A stretch of 64,000 bases of DNA, from positions 6,092,001-6,156,000 of the forward strand of contig NZ_AP023257.1 in NCBI RefSeq assembly GCF_016756595.1, given 5' to 3'. The position numbers and the translations under genes were made by a program. Of this stretch, positions 45,703-55,414 are shown piece after piece. The notes beneath the pieces were generated by a model. The model did not search any database, was not told where the DNA came from, and saw only the letters and a program-made list of their open reading frames with translations. This DNA is from Mesorhizobium sp. L-2-11. Its GTDB lineage: Bacteria; Pseudomonadota; Alphaproteobacteria; Rhizobiales; Rhizobiaceae. Position 1 is the stretch's first letter; the number at the start of each line of letters is the position of its first letter.

Positions 45703-46153
45703 CAATTGCAAGGCTGGGCCCGAGTCGCCCTAACTGCATGGAGAACGGTCGATGATGCCATCTTACCCTGTCGGAATTGGTTGTTACTCTCCTTGCCTTA
45801 CAATTTGATAAACACGCTTTCTGGACAGTTCGATCTGTTCGACCTTGATTCCGGCTATAGGAAAACACCGCGACGCGTTGCTCCGGCTCGGCCTGCGCGG
45901 AAACAGCCTAATGTTGCACCGGAGGCTGAGGATGGTCTGATGTGACGAACTTCGGTTTCTGCGCGGGGACATCTATCGTTGGCCCGAAGCGGAGCCGCTC
46001 ACGCGAGGGCTTTCAGCAGCTGATCGCTTCAAAGCAGCGTAGTTTGCAGGTGCTGACCTGCCAGTCGTTACAAATCATCTTTGCTTTAATTTGAACGGTG
46101 GGCCACTACTGCGGCATATTCTTGGTGCTCGCATATATGGGGGAAGAAGAGGG
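45703..46153. other. 450-bp gap before the SIR2-HerA pair, no gene seen
   Basis: Short open frames exist but none has recognisable features. The part near 46080-46150 is likely to hold the promoter of the SIR2-HerA operon. Confidence 0.4.
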
Positions 46154-47494
46154 ATGGCTGACGAGGATGTGGCGCCGCGGCGCCAATTCCAGATTGTCCG
46201 CAACGGCGATTCGACACCTGCCAACATAGATTGGTCCCAAGGAGTCGAGACAGTTCAAAAGGGCATCGCCGATGCCCTGAACGCGCGCAACGTTGCGTTC
46301 CTGTTGGGCGCTGGCTGCTCCTCGTTGCGTGTCGACGGAGAGGAGCGAGGCATCTCAACCATGCAGCCCCTCGCTGAGATATTTTGCAACACTACCACCC
46401 AAGCGTTGGCAGCCGCACAGCAGGCTGCGGAAGACGAGGATCTGTTGGGCGAAGGCAGCGCCGACGTGCCCCCTGTAGAGCCGCCTGACTGGCTTCTAAC
46501 CAAAGAAGAAGTAGCCATTCTCCAAGAGGCGGGCGTCGAACTGGAAGATGAGTACGCTCGCAACCTTGAGCGCTTGATGGAGGTATTGCACAGTCTTCGT
46601 TTCGTCTCCCAACGCAGCGCGAAATCATCCCATTGGGCGCGAGCCAAGGAGCTGACGGAGGTAATCAACAAGGTCCAGGCATTCCTCTGGGAACGGTGCA
46701 CTGACGGTGCTTTCGCGAAGGGAGATACAGCTGTCCGCGACCTCTATGAGAAGTTCTACCGAAAATTAGTGTTGCGCGACCGAAGCCTACCCCGGCCATG
46801 GGTGTTCACTACGAATTATGATCTGTTCAATGAAACGGCGATGGACCGCCTCGGCATTCCCTATGCCAACGGTTTCTCCGGCATCATAGAGCGCCGTTTC
46901 AATCCCTCCACATTTCGCTACGCCTTGGCTGAGCAGCTCGATCTTTCAAACCGCAAATGGTCGGCGGTCGATGCGTTTGTCTACCTGTGCAAGTTACACG
47001 GATCGATCAGCTGGACAGAAGACGATCACGGCCTGTTCCCAATCCGTGAGAAGTGGCCGGCCGACGGCAGCGCCAAGATGATGATCTTTCCCACGCCCGC
47101 AAAGCAGAACTCGAGTCTAGGGTCACCATATGCCGACCTTTTTCGCGAATTCCAGTCGCGCATCGTCCGCGAGCAAAGCGTGCTTGTGACTTCGGGCTAC
47201 GGGTTCGGCGATGAGCACCTGAACAACATCATTTACCAGGCGCTGACAATACCGACCTTTCGGTTGATTATCTTTGCATCACCGGACGCACCCGGAGAGA
47301 TTGCCAAACTGCGCGCCCTTGGTGATCCGCGGATCTGGATAATCGGTGGCGACGGTCCGGAGCCGGGTACAAGGGCACATTATTTCGACACGATGGTCGA
47401 TCGGTTCATGCCTCAGCGGCCAAGCGAGCGTATCGACGACGCCGTTCGCAAGGTGATGAAGGAATTGGCTCCGGACAAGGGCGATACCGAATGA
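46154..47494 (+). CDS. SIR2-domain protein of a SIR2-HerA defence pair
   Basis: About 446 aa from the ATG at 46154 (MADEDVAPR) behind an AAGAGGG Shine-Dalgarno. SIR2-type NAD-binding motifs: NVAFLLGAGCS, WVFTTNYDLFNETA, LCKLHGSISW and LVTSGYGFGDEHLNNII. Known SIR2-HerA systems form large complexes that degrade NAD+ and cut DNA when phage attacks. The gene overlaps herA by four bases (ATGA). A low-complexity acidic insertion lies near residues 100-135. Confidence 0.93.
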   Translation: MADEDVAPRRQFQIVRNGDSTPANIDWSQGVETVQKGIADALNARNVAFLLGAGCSSLRVDGEERGISTMQPLAEIFCNTTTQALAAAQQAAEDEDLLGEGSADVPPVEPPDWLLTKEEVAILQEAGVELEDEYARNLERLMEVLHSLRFVSQRSAKSSHWARAKELTEVINKVQAFLWERCTDGAFAKGDTAVRDLYEKFYRKLVLRDRSLPRPWVFTTNYDLFNETAMDRLGIPYANGFSGIIERRFNPSTFRYALAEQLDLSNRKWSAVDAFVYLCKLHGSISWTEDDHGLFPIREKWPADGSAKMMIFPTPAKQNSSLGSPYADLFREFQSRIVREQSVLVTSGYGFGDEHLNNIIYQALTIPTFRLIIFASPDAPGEIAKLRALGDPRIWIIGGDGPEPGTRAHYFDTMVDRFMPQRPSERIDDAVRKVMKELAPDKGDTE

Positions 47495-49497
47495 GTCACG
47501 ACGATCGCAAACGGGCGGTAGGCAAGGTCACGTCAGTGGCAGCAGACAGGTTCGTGGTCGAGATGCACGCGGGAACCGACAACTTCACGGTCGTGGGCTT
47601 TGACGACGTGCACTACGTCGCACGTTTGGGCTCGTTCCTGATGATACCGACTCACGCCGAATATGTTGTCGCTGAGGTTGTGGGGCTGCGCGAACGTGAT
47701 GTTGCTGCATCCTCGAGAGGCGACCTCGACAAAGCAGGATCGGCGAAATTCCTCGATGTCGTGCCCGTCGGCATGTTGCCTGCTTCGGGCGATGGAAAAT
47801 TCCGGTTCGGTGTCTCGGTCTTCCCTTCGCTCTACGCGGACGCATTGTATGCCCTCGACAGCGAACTCGACCGGATATTTGAGACGAAAACCGAGGTTGA
47901 GGCCGGCATCGGACCTGACGGGCAAATCTGTGTGCCGGCGAAAGCCACCCGCTTTCGTGTTTTAAGCATCGGTCAGTCCGTGGTGTTCGAGGACTATGCG
48001 GTGAAGGTCCGCCTCGACGATTTCTTCGGTGGTCACGTCGCAGTGCTTGGCAACACGGGAAGCGGAAAGTCGTGCACAGTCGCTTCGATTCTTCAGGCGC
48101 TTTTTGAAAAACCGGACGAACATCATGCCCGGGGCGCCACGTTCGTGGTGTTCGACGTCAACGGCGAGTATCGGCAGGCGCTAGAACCACTGGCAAAGCC
48201 AGGCGGTATTGGGATCGACCGGGTCGTACTCGATGGCACAGCCACTGGCTTCCGCTTGCCCCATTGGTTCTTGGATCTTTCAGAGTGGGAACTGCTGCTC
48301 CAGGCCAGCGAACGCACGCAGGTACCCATACTGCGCATGGCGCTTGGCCTTTCAACGATGTTCTCAGAAGCTGGTGCCAACGATCTCGGCGGCGTGAAGA
48401 ACCACATCCTTGCCAAATGTATCACGCAGATCGTGCGCGACGATTCCAGTAGTCCGTCCAAGCATGACCGGATAGTTGGCATCCTCCAGCGATTCAACAC
48501 TGGTGAAATCAATCTGCAATCCATCCAACCTTTCATTGCAATTAGCTACGGTCAGCTGGCTGATGCCCAAGGTTTAGACGACTTTCTCGTCGGCGAGAAT
48601 GCCTTTGTTATCGACGAGTTGAAGCTGCCGGATTACGAAAACATCCCTTTCGATTTCCGCTCACTAGGAGAGGCAATGGATCTCGCCATCCTTTACGAGG
48701 AGGCACACGGCAACCGCCAGATACGTGACTACTGCTCGCAGATGGTCACCCGCCTGAAATCGCTTGAGGAGCGTCGGGAGTATGAATTTCTGCGCCACTC
48801 ACTGCCAGTCGGGGGGCAAGCCGGTGAAGGTCAGAGCGAATTCCTAGCCCGAATCCTCGGGCTGACCGCGAAGGGCAGTGGCCTGACTAAGACCAGTCAG
48901 GTCGTGATCGTCGATATGAACGCCGTATCGGATGACGTCGTCGAGCTTTTCTGCTCGGTTCTCGCACGCATGACGTTTAGGCTGCTGCGGCAAGCCGATC
49001 CGCGTAACCGTTTCCCAGTTCACTTGCTGCTTGAAGAGGCTCATCGCTATATTGCCTCCACACCCTCCCGTTATGCGTTGGACGCAGCGAAGGTTTTTGA
49101 GCGGATAGCCAAGGAGGGTCGCAAGTACGGTATGTTCCTCATGGTAGCATCACAGAGGCCAAGTGAGCTTTCAAAAACCGTGTTGTCTCAGTGCTCCAAC
49201 TTTGTCGTTCACCGCATTCAGAACCCAGACGACCTGTCGCAAATCCGTCAGATGACTCCATTTATTTCCGACGCGGTTCTCAAACGGTTGCCATCCCTCC
49301 CCAAGCAGCACGCGTTGGTGTTCGGAACATCCGTGAATTTGCCGACGACGTTCCGCGTCAGGGACGCGTCTCCCCGGCCATCCAGCGACGACACCAAAAT
49401 AGTTGATCTCTGGTTCCACGAGGAAGGTCGCCGAGCGAACATCCGACTCGCCCCGCTCGTACCCGATCCGGATGACGTATTCTCAGATCTAGTGTGA
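47491..49497 (+). CDS. herA: HerA-type hexameric ATPase of the SIR2-HerA pair
   Basis: A 668-aa HerA/FtsK-type ATPase. It has an N-terminal HAS-barrel-like region, Walker A GNTGSGKSCT (about residue 190), Walker B FPVHLLLEEAHRYI, and an arginine-finger region (FERIAKEGRKYGMFLMVASQ RPSEL, written with a break). HerA is a DNA translocase; paired with SIR2 it forms an anti-phage complex. The start codon overlaps the SIR2 stop. Confidence 0.95.
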   Translation: MSHDDRKRAVGKVTSVAADRFVVEMHAGTDNFTVVGFDDVHYVARLGSFLMIPTHAEYVVAEVVGLRERDVAASSRGDLDKAGSAKFLDVVPVGMLPASGDGKFRFGVSVFPSLYADALYALDSELDRIFETKTEVEAGIGPDGQICVPAKATRFRVLSIGQSVVFEDYAVKVRLDDFFGGHVAVLGNTGSGKSCTVASILQALFEKPDEHHARGATFVVFDVNGEYRQALEPLAKPGGIGIDRVVLDGTATGFRLPHWFLDLSEWELLLQASERTQVPILRMALGLSTMFSEAGANDLGGVKNHILAKCITQIVRDDSSSPSKHDRIVGILQRFNTGEINLQSIQPFIAISYGQLADAQGLDDFLVGENAFVIDELKLPDYENIPFDFRSLGEAMDLAILYEEAHGNRQIRDYCSQMVTRLKSLEERREYEFLRHSLPVGGQAGEGQSEFLARILGLTAKGSGLTKTSQVVIVDMNAVSDDVVELFCSVLARMTFRLLRQADPRNRFPVHLLLEEAHRYIASTPSRYALDAAKVFERIAKEGRKYGMFLMVASQRPSELSKTVLSQCSNFVVHRIQNPDDLSQIRQMTPFISDAVLKRLPSLPKQHALVFGTSVNLPTTFRVRDASPRPSSDDTKIVDLWFHEEGRRANIRLAPLVPDPDDVFSDLV

Positions 49498-49520
49498 CAC
49501 TAGCCGAATACTGAGGAGCT

Positions 49521-50012
49521 CTATGTCTTTGGCCAGCCTTTCGTTTTCAAGAAGATCATTCCATCGAATGCGCCGAGTTTTGCCGCGGCTTCGGTAGCAT
49601 AGCGCCTTCGAGACTCCACGGATCGGCCGGATGAGCGCTCCAGGATCCGGCCGCCCCAACTGTCCGATCCTTTTCGGTATATGGAAATGTTCAGCCCGTC
49701 GGTATTCAAATAGCTGTTGCCAGCGTGCGAGACGCGCCACTTGCGCAGGAGCCAATTGCGTCGGCGGTGAGCAGCACTGCGGAGCGCACGTTCGCGCATT
49801 CGCGGTGCCTCGTAGTCCTGCTCCATCTTCTCCGCACAGACACATCCCACGCCGAGCATTTCGGCATGGTCAGGATGAGTCATATAATGGACGTATCTGA
49901 TCTCTTGGGTTTCGCACATTTCGCAGATCTCAGACGGTTCATCGAGATCCTCGACATTGACGCAGGTCCAGCCCTTATGCGGAATTCCCGATCGCGACCA
50001 CTTCCCAGTCAT
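49521..50012 (-). CDS. Conserved protein with four-Cys zinc-like motif
   Basis: A 163-aa protein. ICEMCETQEIRYVHYMTH and GVGCVCAEKM give two CxxC or CxC pairs that could bind zinc. The rest is rich in Arg and Trp. No function is known to me. It runs opposite to herA with only about 20 bases between the ends, so it is not part of that operon. Confidence 0.7.
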   Translation of the reverse strand: MTGKWSRSGIPHKGWTCVNVEDLDEPSEICEMCETQEIRYVHYMTHPDHAEMLGVGCVCAEKMEQDYEAPRMRERALRSAAHRRRNWLLRKWRVSHAGNSYLNTDGLNISIYRKGSDSWGGRILERSSGRSVESRRRYATEAAAKLGAFDGMIFLKTKGWPKT

Positions 50013-50036
50013 CGATCCCCTCCCCCTCCGACAAAC

Positions 50037-50743
50037 CTATTCCTCTATCTCGACGCCGACGTCCTGCTGGCTGCCGGAAAAGTCTGGCATGATGTCACCA
50101 GCCAGCAGCTTCTCCTTCGACAGCAGTCCGGCATCCTCGAGCGCCTCGAAATCCGGCAGGTCGCGCAGCGTGTCGAGCCCGAACTCCAGCAGGAATTCTT
50201 TTGTCGTCACATAGGTGTAGGGCGCGCCCGGCGTTAGGCTGCGCGGACCGGAAGCGATCAGGCCGGCACCGCGCAGATGACCAATAAAATCGCGACTGAT
50301 CTCCTTGCCGAAGAAAGACGACAGTTCGGCGCGGGTGATCGGCTGGAAGTAGCCGATGCACATCAGACCAAAACCTCCGACTGCGTAAGGTCGGCCGTCT
50401 TTCCACTTCCACCTACAGCAGCGCGGATGGCGTCTGCATAGGCAGGCCGGGTCAAATGTTTCCAGCCGCCGGCGACCGAAACCAGATCATAGGGTCGACC
50501 GCGCAGCTCCTCGCGGATGTCGTCGATGAGGAGATCAATGCTGCAGCTTTTTCCGACGATCCGGGCGAGCATTTCGCGGTTGACTGGCTCGCTGGCCGCA
50601 AAAATCGCTGCCTCGACGCGATGCATCCATTCGCGCCAGCGGGCCTCCGGCGGCAGGTGATCCAGTTCCCGGTCAAACAGCTGATCAGCTGATCGACGGT
50701 CATCTGACCGGCTCCCCCCTCGCCTGCGCGCTGCCTCCGCCAT
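50037..50743 (-). pseudogene. scpB: ScpB-like chromosome-segregation gene, one-base frameshift
   Basis: The upstream frame (50743-50363) reads REWMHRVEAAIFAASEPVNR and DLVSVAGGWKHLTRPAYADA, and the downstream frame (50363-50037) reads YFQPITRAELSSFFGKEISR, TPGAPYTYVTTKEFLLEFGL and FEALEDAGLLSKEKLL. Together they form one ScpB winged-helix protein. The join at about 50363-50370 lacks one base (QSEVLV then MCIGYF). In rhizobia such scpB copies sit on plasmids and islands next to a DUF1403 gene, as here. It is disrupted unless the base loss is a sequencing error. Confidence 0.85.
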
Positions 50744-50748
50744 GATCG

Positions 50749-51778
50749 TCACAGCCCGTAGATGCGGAACGTGGGACGACCGGACAGCTCGCGCACGGCA
50801 CCGAGCTCGACCAGCCGGTCGAACAGGCGGCGCAATCCGCGGTCGCTCATTCCAGCGATGTTTTCTGAGGCAATGATCGCGTCGTCGGACAAGAGCTTTT
50901 CGACGACAGCACCCGCCGCCTTGGCTCTGAGTTTCGGCAACGGCAAGCAGCCGGTCCGCACGGCGCTCGAGTTCGGCGAAAAGATCAATGGCGCGCAGCG
51001 CAGCGCGCGCTTGCGCGGCCTGCAGACTTTTGGTCCCGCCCTCCGTTTCGGCACCCGCTGCTAGAACGGCAGTCACTGGTCGACGCGGCCGGCTCGTACC
51101 CACAACTAAGGTAGCCTCGCCGCCCAACAAAGGGACTGCATGTGTCCAACCTAGCCGCTGCGCGAGCAAGACATCGGCAAGCCAAGCTCCGAGAACGCGC
51201 CCGAAGCCGTAACGCTCCGCAGCCGCGAATGCTCCGACCAGCGTTTCGACCGTCCCAGCGTTGGCGGCAAGCTGTCGGAGATCGTCCGTCAGATCGCTGA
51301 CCACCTCGTCACCGCGCGTGAGACCGAGATCTTCCAGCACCGCGGCGAGGTTTTTCTCCGTCAGCAGATCGTCCGCTGGGCGAGATGCCAGCCGCCGCCA
51401 AGCAAGAAGGAAAAGGCCGGCGGGACCGACATTGTCGCCCGGTCGTGTGAGCAACACGGCGTCGCGCACCGCGCTTTCATCCTCGACGCGGCCGGCCTGC
51501 TTTGCAGTTGCCGCGGCCGCCGAAATTGCCAGCCGCTGCCGCCAGGCGCCGGCCCACCGCTCCTGCCGGCGGACCACAGCATCGAGCGCGCCGATGGCGG
51601 CGCCGGCGGCGAACGCGACGTCGTCAACATCTTTTCCCGCAAGGCCTTGCGCATCCGGGACGGACCGGCGCAGCCAGGTCGGGACGGCGGTGGAGTAACG
51701 GCTGCCGCGCCAAGAAGCGTGCCGGGGTGGCGCGAGAGAGATTTGGGGCGCAGAATCATTGCAAGCAGGATGAATCAT
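50749..51778 (-). pseudogene. DUF1403 gene, one-base frameshift
   Basis: From the ATG at 51778 (MIHPACNDSAPQISLA) the frame reads typical DUF1403 sequence (YSTAVPTWLRRSVPDAQGLA; AAFAAGAAIGALDAVV-like; EKNLAAVLEDLGLTR) to about 50945. The rest (AGAVVEKLLSDDAIIASENI, AGMSDRGLRRLFDRLVELGA, SGRPTFRIYGL) lies in another frame ending at 50749. DUF1403 proteins are of unknown function and are found with scpB on rhizobial plasmids. scpB starts six bases downstream. Confidence 0.82.
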
Positions 51779-52481
51779 GACGGCGCTTTTAGCAACGAAA
51801 ATAGGCAAAAAGCGCTGCACCTGTCGGAAGCGCAAAACGAATGATAATGTTGCATTATCAGTTGCTTAACTCTACTCTTCCACTCGCAACAAGTTAGCTG
51901 GATAACATCACTCTTCGGGCACACCCGGACGACGGTTCGGTGCAGCCACTCACGTCAATCCGGACAGTCCCGTCTTCTCGTCGCGACTATCCCGGTACCC
52001 GGAGTTGGTCACGGCGACCTGCTTCCGAGCCACCTTTCGAATAGGCCGAGCTCGGATCACCAGCTCTAAAGCTCCACGTGATTGCCTATTCGATAAACCC
52101 TCCGTCAAGATTGCAGCGGCTAGAAGCCGCCGCAGCCAAACGGTCACAGCGCCCGCCCAATCGAACCTGAAATCATACCGGCAGGCGGACTTGCACGGGG
52201 GCTGTCAGTGGAGCAGGCGCGTGAAAGAGCACATGAAATAGGTGTATCGCCAATATTTTCGTATTGCTCTAATCGATTATAGTTGTGAAGCGCAATTTCA
52301 GCCCGTTTACTTGCCGCTCAAGTCACGCATAAAAGAAGGTAGCACCGATTCGGTAGCTTATCCCCTGTCTTTTGCGTACTCGCGGCCCGTGGCGCCGAGT
52401 GGACGATTGAAGATCGCCGGTCTCACTAGCAGGTGGGCACAAGCGCCTGGGGCCGGTTGGCAAGCCACAGGAGTAGGACAA
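51779..52481. other. 700-bp gap upstream of the ubiquitin-like operon, no gene seen
   Basis: Overlapping short frames without recognisable domains. Likely contains the promoter of the rightward Ubl operon in its last part, where the DNA is more AT-rich (52235-52350). Confidence 0.4.
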
Positions 52482-52766
52482 ATGTCGAAGGATTCGGGTA
52501 AGGGCGATCACGGCGGCAAGATCGAGATCACGGTGGTGGTGAACGGCCAGCCCACGCAGGTCGAAGCCAATCCCAACCAGCCGCTTCACGTCGTTCGTGC
52601 CAAAGCCCTTGAGAACACGCAGAACGTCGCCCAGCCGGCCGAGAATTGGGAATTCAAGGATGAGGACGGCAACCTGCTCGACGTTGACAAAAAAGTTGGC
52701 GATTTCGGTTTCGCGAACATTGTGACCCTGTTCCTCAGCCTGAAGGCGGGTGTAGCAGGTGCCTGA
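52482..52766 (+). CDS. Ubiquitin-like protein (DUF2604-type, BilA-like)
   Basis: About 94 aa from the ATG at 52482 (MSKDSGKGD). After a flexible start the sequence IEITVVVNGQPTQVEANPNQ, HVVRAKALEN and ENWEFKDEDGNLLD shows a ubiquitin-like beta-grasp pattern. It ends in AGVAGA, so trimming of the last Ala would expose a terminal Gly for conjugation. The E2-like gene overlaps its end by eight bases. Together with the downstream genes it makes a bacterial ubiquitin-like pathway. Confidence 0.85.
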   Translation: MSKDSGKGDHGGKIEITVVVNGQPTQVEANPNQPLHVVRAKALENTQNVAQPAENWEFKDEDGNLLDVDKKVGDFGFANIVTLFLSLKAGVAGA

Positions 52767-53376
52767 AATCCAGACTGTGGACCCTGCGGTCTCGCGAGCG
52801 AAATTCGATCGGCAGATCGGCTGGTTCCAAACACAAGCGGGCGCTTACCGGGCTCAGGGTTGTTTCCTGATCGAGGCGAGATTCCCTACTGCCTTCTTCA
52901 TCTTCGCACCGCCCAAGATAAGGCCACAGATAATCGGTGCAGCTGTCGAGATCGACTTCTCCAATTACGACCTCCGACCTCCGTCGGTAGTCTTCGTCGA
53001 CCCCTTTACCCGCCGGCCGGTTGCCCGCAAGGATTTACTGCTAAGTATGCTCAGACGACCGCATCTACCCGGAACCCCACCGGATATGATTTCGGTCCTC
53101 ATGCAGCAGAAAGCTCTGTCGCTAGCGGACTTCCTCCAGGCCAACAGTGCGGAACATACGCCATTCCTGTGCATGGCAGGCGTCCGGGAATACCACGACA
53201 ATCCAGCCCATTCAGGTGACTCATGGCTTCTCCACCGGGGTTCTGGCGAAGGCTGTTTGGCCTTTATCCTGGACAAGATCATCAAGTACGGGACCGGCCC
53301 CGTGGAGCAGATACAGTATCAGTTCCAAATCTCAGTGGGAGCGATGGTAGTACCCCCATCCGCCATCCCGGAATGA
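52759..53376 (+). CDS. E2-like conjugating protein of the Ubl operon
   Basis: A 205-aa protein with a GTG start that overlaps the Ubl gene. The segment FLCMAGVREYHDNPAHSGDS with WLLHRGSGEG is typical of the E2-like proteins found beside bacterial Ubl genes; the Cys in FLCM is the probable catalytic residue. It would receive the Ubl from the E1 and pass it to a target. It overlaps the JAB gene by four bases. Confidence 0.82.
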   Translation: MPEIQTVDPAVSRAKFDRQIGWFQTQAGAYRAQGCFLIEARFPTAFFIFAPPKIRPQIIGAAVEIDFSNYDLRPPSVVFVDPFTRRPVARKDLLLSMLRRPHLPGTPPDMISVLMQQKALSLADFLQANSAEHTPFLCMAGVREYHDNPAHSGDSWLLHRGSGEGCLAFILDKIIKYGTGPVEQIQYQFQISVGAMVVPPSAIPE

Positions 53377-53860
53377 GCGTTTTGATGGATGTAACGACCG
53401 TGACGCTCCCGCGCCACTGCATCTCGACTGTGCATGCGCATCTGCGCTCGGTTGGTCGCGAAGGCAATGAGGGGATGGCGCTCTGGGTCGGCGTTCAGCA
53501 AGACCAGCATTTTGCCGTAACAGAGACCGTGCTCCCGGCGCAGCGTCACATTCGGACGGGCGATGGTGTTTGCGTGATGGTTCCGGCCGAGGAACTGCAC
53601 CGGCTTATGTCTGGCTCTACAATAGCGGCCTGAAACTCTTGGCCCAGATCCATAGCCATCCGGGCCGAGCCTACCATTCGACGACCGACGATGCTTATGC
53701 GGTTGCTACCACGGTTGGGTGTCTGTCGCTGGTAGTGCCGAATTTCGCCCGCGAGCCTTTCGATTTTGCTCGAGTCGCCGCCTATCGGCTCGACGGAAAA
53801 GCCAACTGGAATGCGCTCCCTTCCGCGGCACTGTCGCGAATGATCACAATAACGAGTTGA
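53373..53860 (+). pseudogene. JAB-type deubiquitinase of the Ubl operon, frameshifted
   Basis: The first frame from ATG 53373 (MDVTTVTLPRHCISTVHAHL) ends early at 53633. The second frame, overlapping from about 53605, continues VWLYNSGLKLLAQIHSHPGR and HSTTDDAYAVATTVGC to 53860. The JAB metal-binding pattern E ... HSHP ... S..D (HSTTDD) is complete when both are joined. One A appears to be missing at CGGCTTATGTC near 53605. Its job would be to trim the Ubl C-terminus and remove Ubl from targets. E1 starts three bases after. Confidence 0.82.
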
Positions 53861-53863
53861 ACA

Positions 53864-55411
53864 ATGGCACTCGCTAACTTCATCGACCGCGCCGCCACGG
53901 CGGCATCTCAGGTCCTAGCCGATTTTCATCTGGAGGACTTTAAAGCAGCTCTTGAAAAGCAGGTCGTGGCCGTCGCCTTTGACGATCAAGCCGCTTCCTG
54001 CGCCGAAGGCCAGGCGACACTAGATCTTGCGGTGAGGTTGCTCGCCAGGCTCTATCCAGTTCTGGCGATACTCCCGCTGGGCAGCGCGGCAAGCTTTCAA
54101 GCCCAAGCGCTGGAGCGCTTGGCAAAGTCGATAAATCCAAAAGTTGGCATCCGGCGTTCCGGCAAGTCTGCCACCATCTGCGTAGTTGCAGGGGTGACGC
54201 GCCCACCACTCCGGTGCCCGACCTTTTTCATGGGATCGGACGGTTGGGCGGCAAAGCTGTCGCGTACGGACCCGGTGGGCTCCGGCTCGAGTTTGCTGCC
54301 CTATGGAGCTGGCGCCGCCAGTTGCTTCGGCGCCGCCAACGTCTTTCGAACCATCTTCGCCGCCCAGCTGACCCGCGCCGAGTTAGACGAAACCATCGAC
54401 CTCTCGTTATACAGCTACGACAAGACCAAAGCCGGCGAGGCAGGCCCGATCGACATACCTGTCGACCTTGGCGAAACGCACCTCGTTGGGCTCGGTGCGA
54501 TAGGCCATGGCTCGCTTTGGGCGCTAGCGAGACAACCCGGTCTCACGGGTCGTCTGCATGTAATCGATCACGAAGCAATCGAACTCTCAAACCTGCAGCG
54601 CTACGTATTGGCCGGCCAGGCGGAGATTGGCATGTCCAAGGCGGTTCTTGCAGCCACCGCCCTTAGATCGACGGCCATTGGGGTCGAGGCGCACCCGCTG
54701 ACGTGGGCAGAATATGTTGCGCGCCACGGCGACTGGGTCTTCGACCGAGTGGGTGTGGCGCTTGACACCGCCGCCGACCGTCTGGCGGTCCAAGGTGCTC
54801 TGCCCCGATGGATCGCGAATGCCTGGACGCAGGAGCACGACCTCGGCATCTCGCGGCACGGGTTCGATGACGGCCAAGCTTGCCTTTGTTGCATGTACCT
54901 GCCGTCCGGGAAATCCAAGGACGAGCACCAGCTGATTGCCGAGGAACTCGGAATACCGGAAGCACACGAGCAGGTGAAAACGCTCCTGCAGACCAATGCC
55001 GGAGTTCCCAACGACTTTGTAGTTCGGGTGGCTACAGCGATGGCTGTGCCGTTTGAACCGCTAGCCCCGTTTGTTGGCCAGCCCCTGCGTTCCTTTTATC
55101 AGCAGGCTATCTGCGGCGGTCTGGTGTTCCAGCTCAGTGATGGAAGTCGCCGCGTTCGAACCGTGGTTCCGATGGCCTTCCAGTCAGCGCTTGCCGGGAT
55201 TATGCTTGCCGCCGAGCTCGTCAAACACAGCGCGGGTTTTCCCGTGGGCCCGACGACGAGCACTCGGGTGAATCTTCTGCGCCCACTTGGCTCCCGCTTG
55301 CACGATCCGAAGGCCAAGGATTCCAGCGGCCGCTGCATCTGTAGCGATGACGATTTCATTGCCGCTTACAGGCGCAAATACGCAAATACGGCAAGCGCGT
55401 TGAACAGCTAG
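53864..55411 (+). CDS. E1-like ThiF-family activating enzyme of the Ubl operon
   Basis: A 515-aa protein. The ThiF/E1 nucleotide-binding part reads HLVGLGAIGHGSLWALARQ, LHVIDHEAIELSNLQRYVLA and GMSKAVLAATAL. DDGQACLCCMYLPSG holds Cys candidates for thioester formation or zinc binding. The N-terminal 190 residues form an extra domain of unknown type. It would activate the Ubl with ATP and pass it to the E2. The gene follows the JAB gene directly. Confidence 0.9.
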   Translation: MALANFIDRAATAASQVLADFHLEDFKAALEKQVVAVAFDDQAASCAEGQATLDLAVRLLARLYPVLAILPLGSAASFQAQALERLAKSINPKVGIRRSGKSATICVVAGVTRPPLRCPTFFMGSDGWAAKLSRTDPVGSGSSLLPYGAGAASCFGAANVFRTIFAAQLTRAELDETIDLSLYSYDKTKAGEAGPIDIPVDLGETHLVGLGAIGHGSLWALARQPGLTGRLHVIDHEAIELSNLQRYVLAGQAEIGMSKAVLAATALRSTAIGVEAHPLTWAEYVARHGDWVFDRVGVALDTAADRLAVQGALPRWIANAWTQEHDLGISRHGFDDGQACLCCMYLPSGKSKDEHQLIAEELGIPEAHEQVKTLLQTNAGVPNDFVVRVATAMAVPFEPLAPFVGQPLRSFYQQAICGGLVFQLSDGSRRVRTVVPMAFQSALAGIMLAAELVKHSAGFPVGPTTSTRVNLLRPLGSRLHDPKAKDSSGRCICSDDDFIAAYRRKYANTASALNS

Positions 55412-55414
55412 GCG

